A DNA stretch of 6,296 nt from Rhodospirillales bacterium. Lineage in GTDB: Bacteria; Pseudomonadota; Alphaproteobacteria; JAREAF01. A model generated the notes under the pieces. It was not told where the DNA came from, searched no databases, and saw nothing but the letters and a program-made list of their open reading frames with translations. Made by a program: the position numbers and the translations under genes. Where the stretch lies: the NCBI GenBank assembly GCA_029240475.1, contig JAREAF010000185.1, positions 1 to 6,296 on the forward strand, written 5' to 3'. Below, one piece after another: positions 5,530-6,296 of the stretch; position 1 is the stretch's first letter; each line of letters begins with the position of its first letter.

Positions 5530-6296
5530 ATGAAGCAGATCGAGGAGTGGCTGCGCAGCCGGTCCATCGACGAGGTGGAATGCCTCGTGCCGGACATGGC
5601 GGGCATTCCGCGCGGCAAGATCCTGCCGGCGGAGAAATACGTGAAGAGCATCCGGGAGAACGGCCTCAGGCTGCCCGAGAGCATCTTCATCCAGACCGTC
5701 ACCGGCCAATATGCCGATGAGGAGGACGAGGCCGTCACCGACCCGGCCAACGGCGACATCTACCTGCAGCCGGATCCGGGGACGATCCGGCTCGTCCCCT
5801 GGTACGACGCGCCGACGGCGCAGATCATCCATGACTGCGTCTATGCCGACGGCCGGCCGGTGGACATCGCGCCGCGCACCGTGCTGCGCCGCGTGCTCGA
5901 CCTCTATGCCGAGCGCGGCTGGCGGCCGATCGTGGCGCCGGAACTCGAATTCTTCCTGGTCCAGGTCAACACGGATCCCGATTATCCGCTGGTCCCGCCG
6001 GTCGGACGCTCGGGGCGTCCGGAGACCGGACGGCAAGCCTACGGCATCGACGCGGTGAACGAGTTCGATCCGCTGTTCGAAGAGATCTACGATTTCTGCG
6101 AGGCGCAGGAGATCGACATCGACACGCTCGCCCACGAGGCTGGCGCCGCGCAGATGGAAATCAACTTCAACCATGGCGATGCGATGGAGGTCGCCGACCA
6201 GGCCTTCCTCTTCAAGCGCACCGTCCGGCAGACGGCGCTGCGCCACAAGGTCTATGCGACCTTCATGGCCAAGCCGCTCGCCGACGAACCCGGCAG
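5530..6296 (+). CDS. Second glutamine synthetase family ligase, PuuA-type, 3' end cut by window edge
   Basis: 255 codons are visible of an expected 440-460. The start is fixed to ATG 5530-5532 because an in-frame TGA lies at 5515-5517; no clear Shine-Dalgarno is present. Seen: LVPDMAGIPRGKIL at 19-32 (Asp22 in the beta-grasp domain), metal-binding APELEFFLV at 136-144 (Glu138, Glu140), HEAGAAQMEINF at 202-213 (Glu203, Glu210) and the family block YATFMAKPL at 242-250. The ATP/His loop and C-terminal arginines lie beyond the window. Family: ATP-dependent gamma-glutamyl ligation of an amine to glutamate. It shares its core motifs with the minus-strand ligase at 3851-5221, but differs through the N-terminal region and the 150-200 loop, so the two are not a recent duplication. 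Gamma-glutamylmethylamide synthetase is another possibility within the same family. Confidence 0.87.
   Translation, partial: MKQIEEWLRSRSIDEVECLVPDMAGIPRGKILPAEKYVKSIRENGLRLPESIFIQTVTGQYADEEDEAVTDPANGDIYLQPDPGTIRLVPWYDAPTAQIIHDCVYADGRPVDIAPRTVLRRVLDLYAERGWRPIVAPELEFFLVQVNTDPDYPLVPPVGRSGRPETGRQAYGIDAVNEFDPLFEEIYDFCEAQEIDIDTLAHEAGAAQMEINFNHGDAMEVADQAFLFKRTVRQTALRHKVYATFMAKPLADEPG

Noticed and set aside
5428..6246. 272-codon minus-strand open frame opposite the plus-strand ligase
   Set aside because: It is the antisense shadow of a ligase with clear catalytic motifs; its own translation has no recognisable family.

Overview
This is a GC-rich window that looks like alphaproteobacterial chromosome, most likely Hyphomicrobiales (Rhizobiales). 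The reasons are the strong G/C third-position bias, the guaB-rsmB neighbourhood, PuuA-type glutamine synthetase paralogs, and two families of short palindromic repeats of a kind I recall as widespread in that order. The sequence alone does not fix the genus. No tRNA, rRNA, CRISPR array or transposase gene is visible.

Layout, left to right. Positions 1-664 (minus strand) carry a GNAT-family N-acetyltransferase whose 3' end is cut by the window edge. It overlaps the stop codon of rsmB by 4 bp. rsmB (661-1977, minus) encodes a 16S rRNA m5C methyltransferase. Positions 1978-2253 are a gene-free spacer filled with GC-rich palindromic repeats. guaB (2254-3717, minus) encodes IMP dehydrogenase, with a short upstream region holding a candidate promoter and a terminator-like hairpin. 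A glutamine-synthetase-family ligase of the PuuA type occupies 3851-5221 (minus). A 308-bp divergent spacer (5222-5529) follows. A second, clearly different PuuA-type ligase then starts at 5530 on the plus strand and runs off the right edge.

The four minus-strand genes are co-oriented, but they probably form at least two transcription units: the ligase, then guaB with rsmB and the acetyltransferase downstream. guaB is the committed step to GMP and rsmB modifies the ribosome, so this part is housekeeping. The two divergent ligases suggest glutamate-dependent amine or polyamine metabolism (gamma-glutamylation), but the substrate cannot be read from the sequence.

The most interesting signal is not a new gene system. 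A back-to-back pair of palindromic repeats lies inside the acetyltransferase reading frame, stays open, and adds about 40 residues at a predicted beta-hairpin turn. One copy appears to have lost one base, and that change also creates a strong Shine-Dalgarno sequence in front of an internal ATG. The rest of the window is ordinary metabolism with some regulatory structure worth checking.
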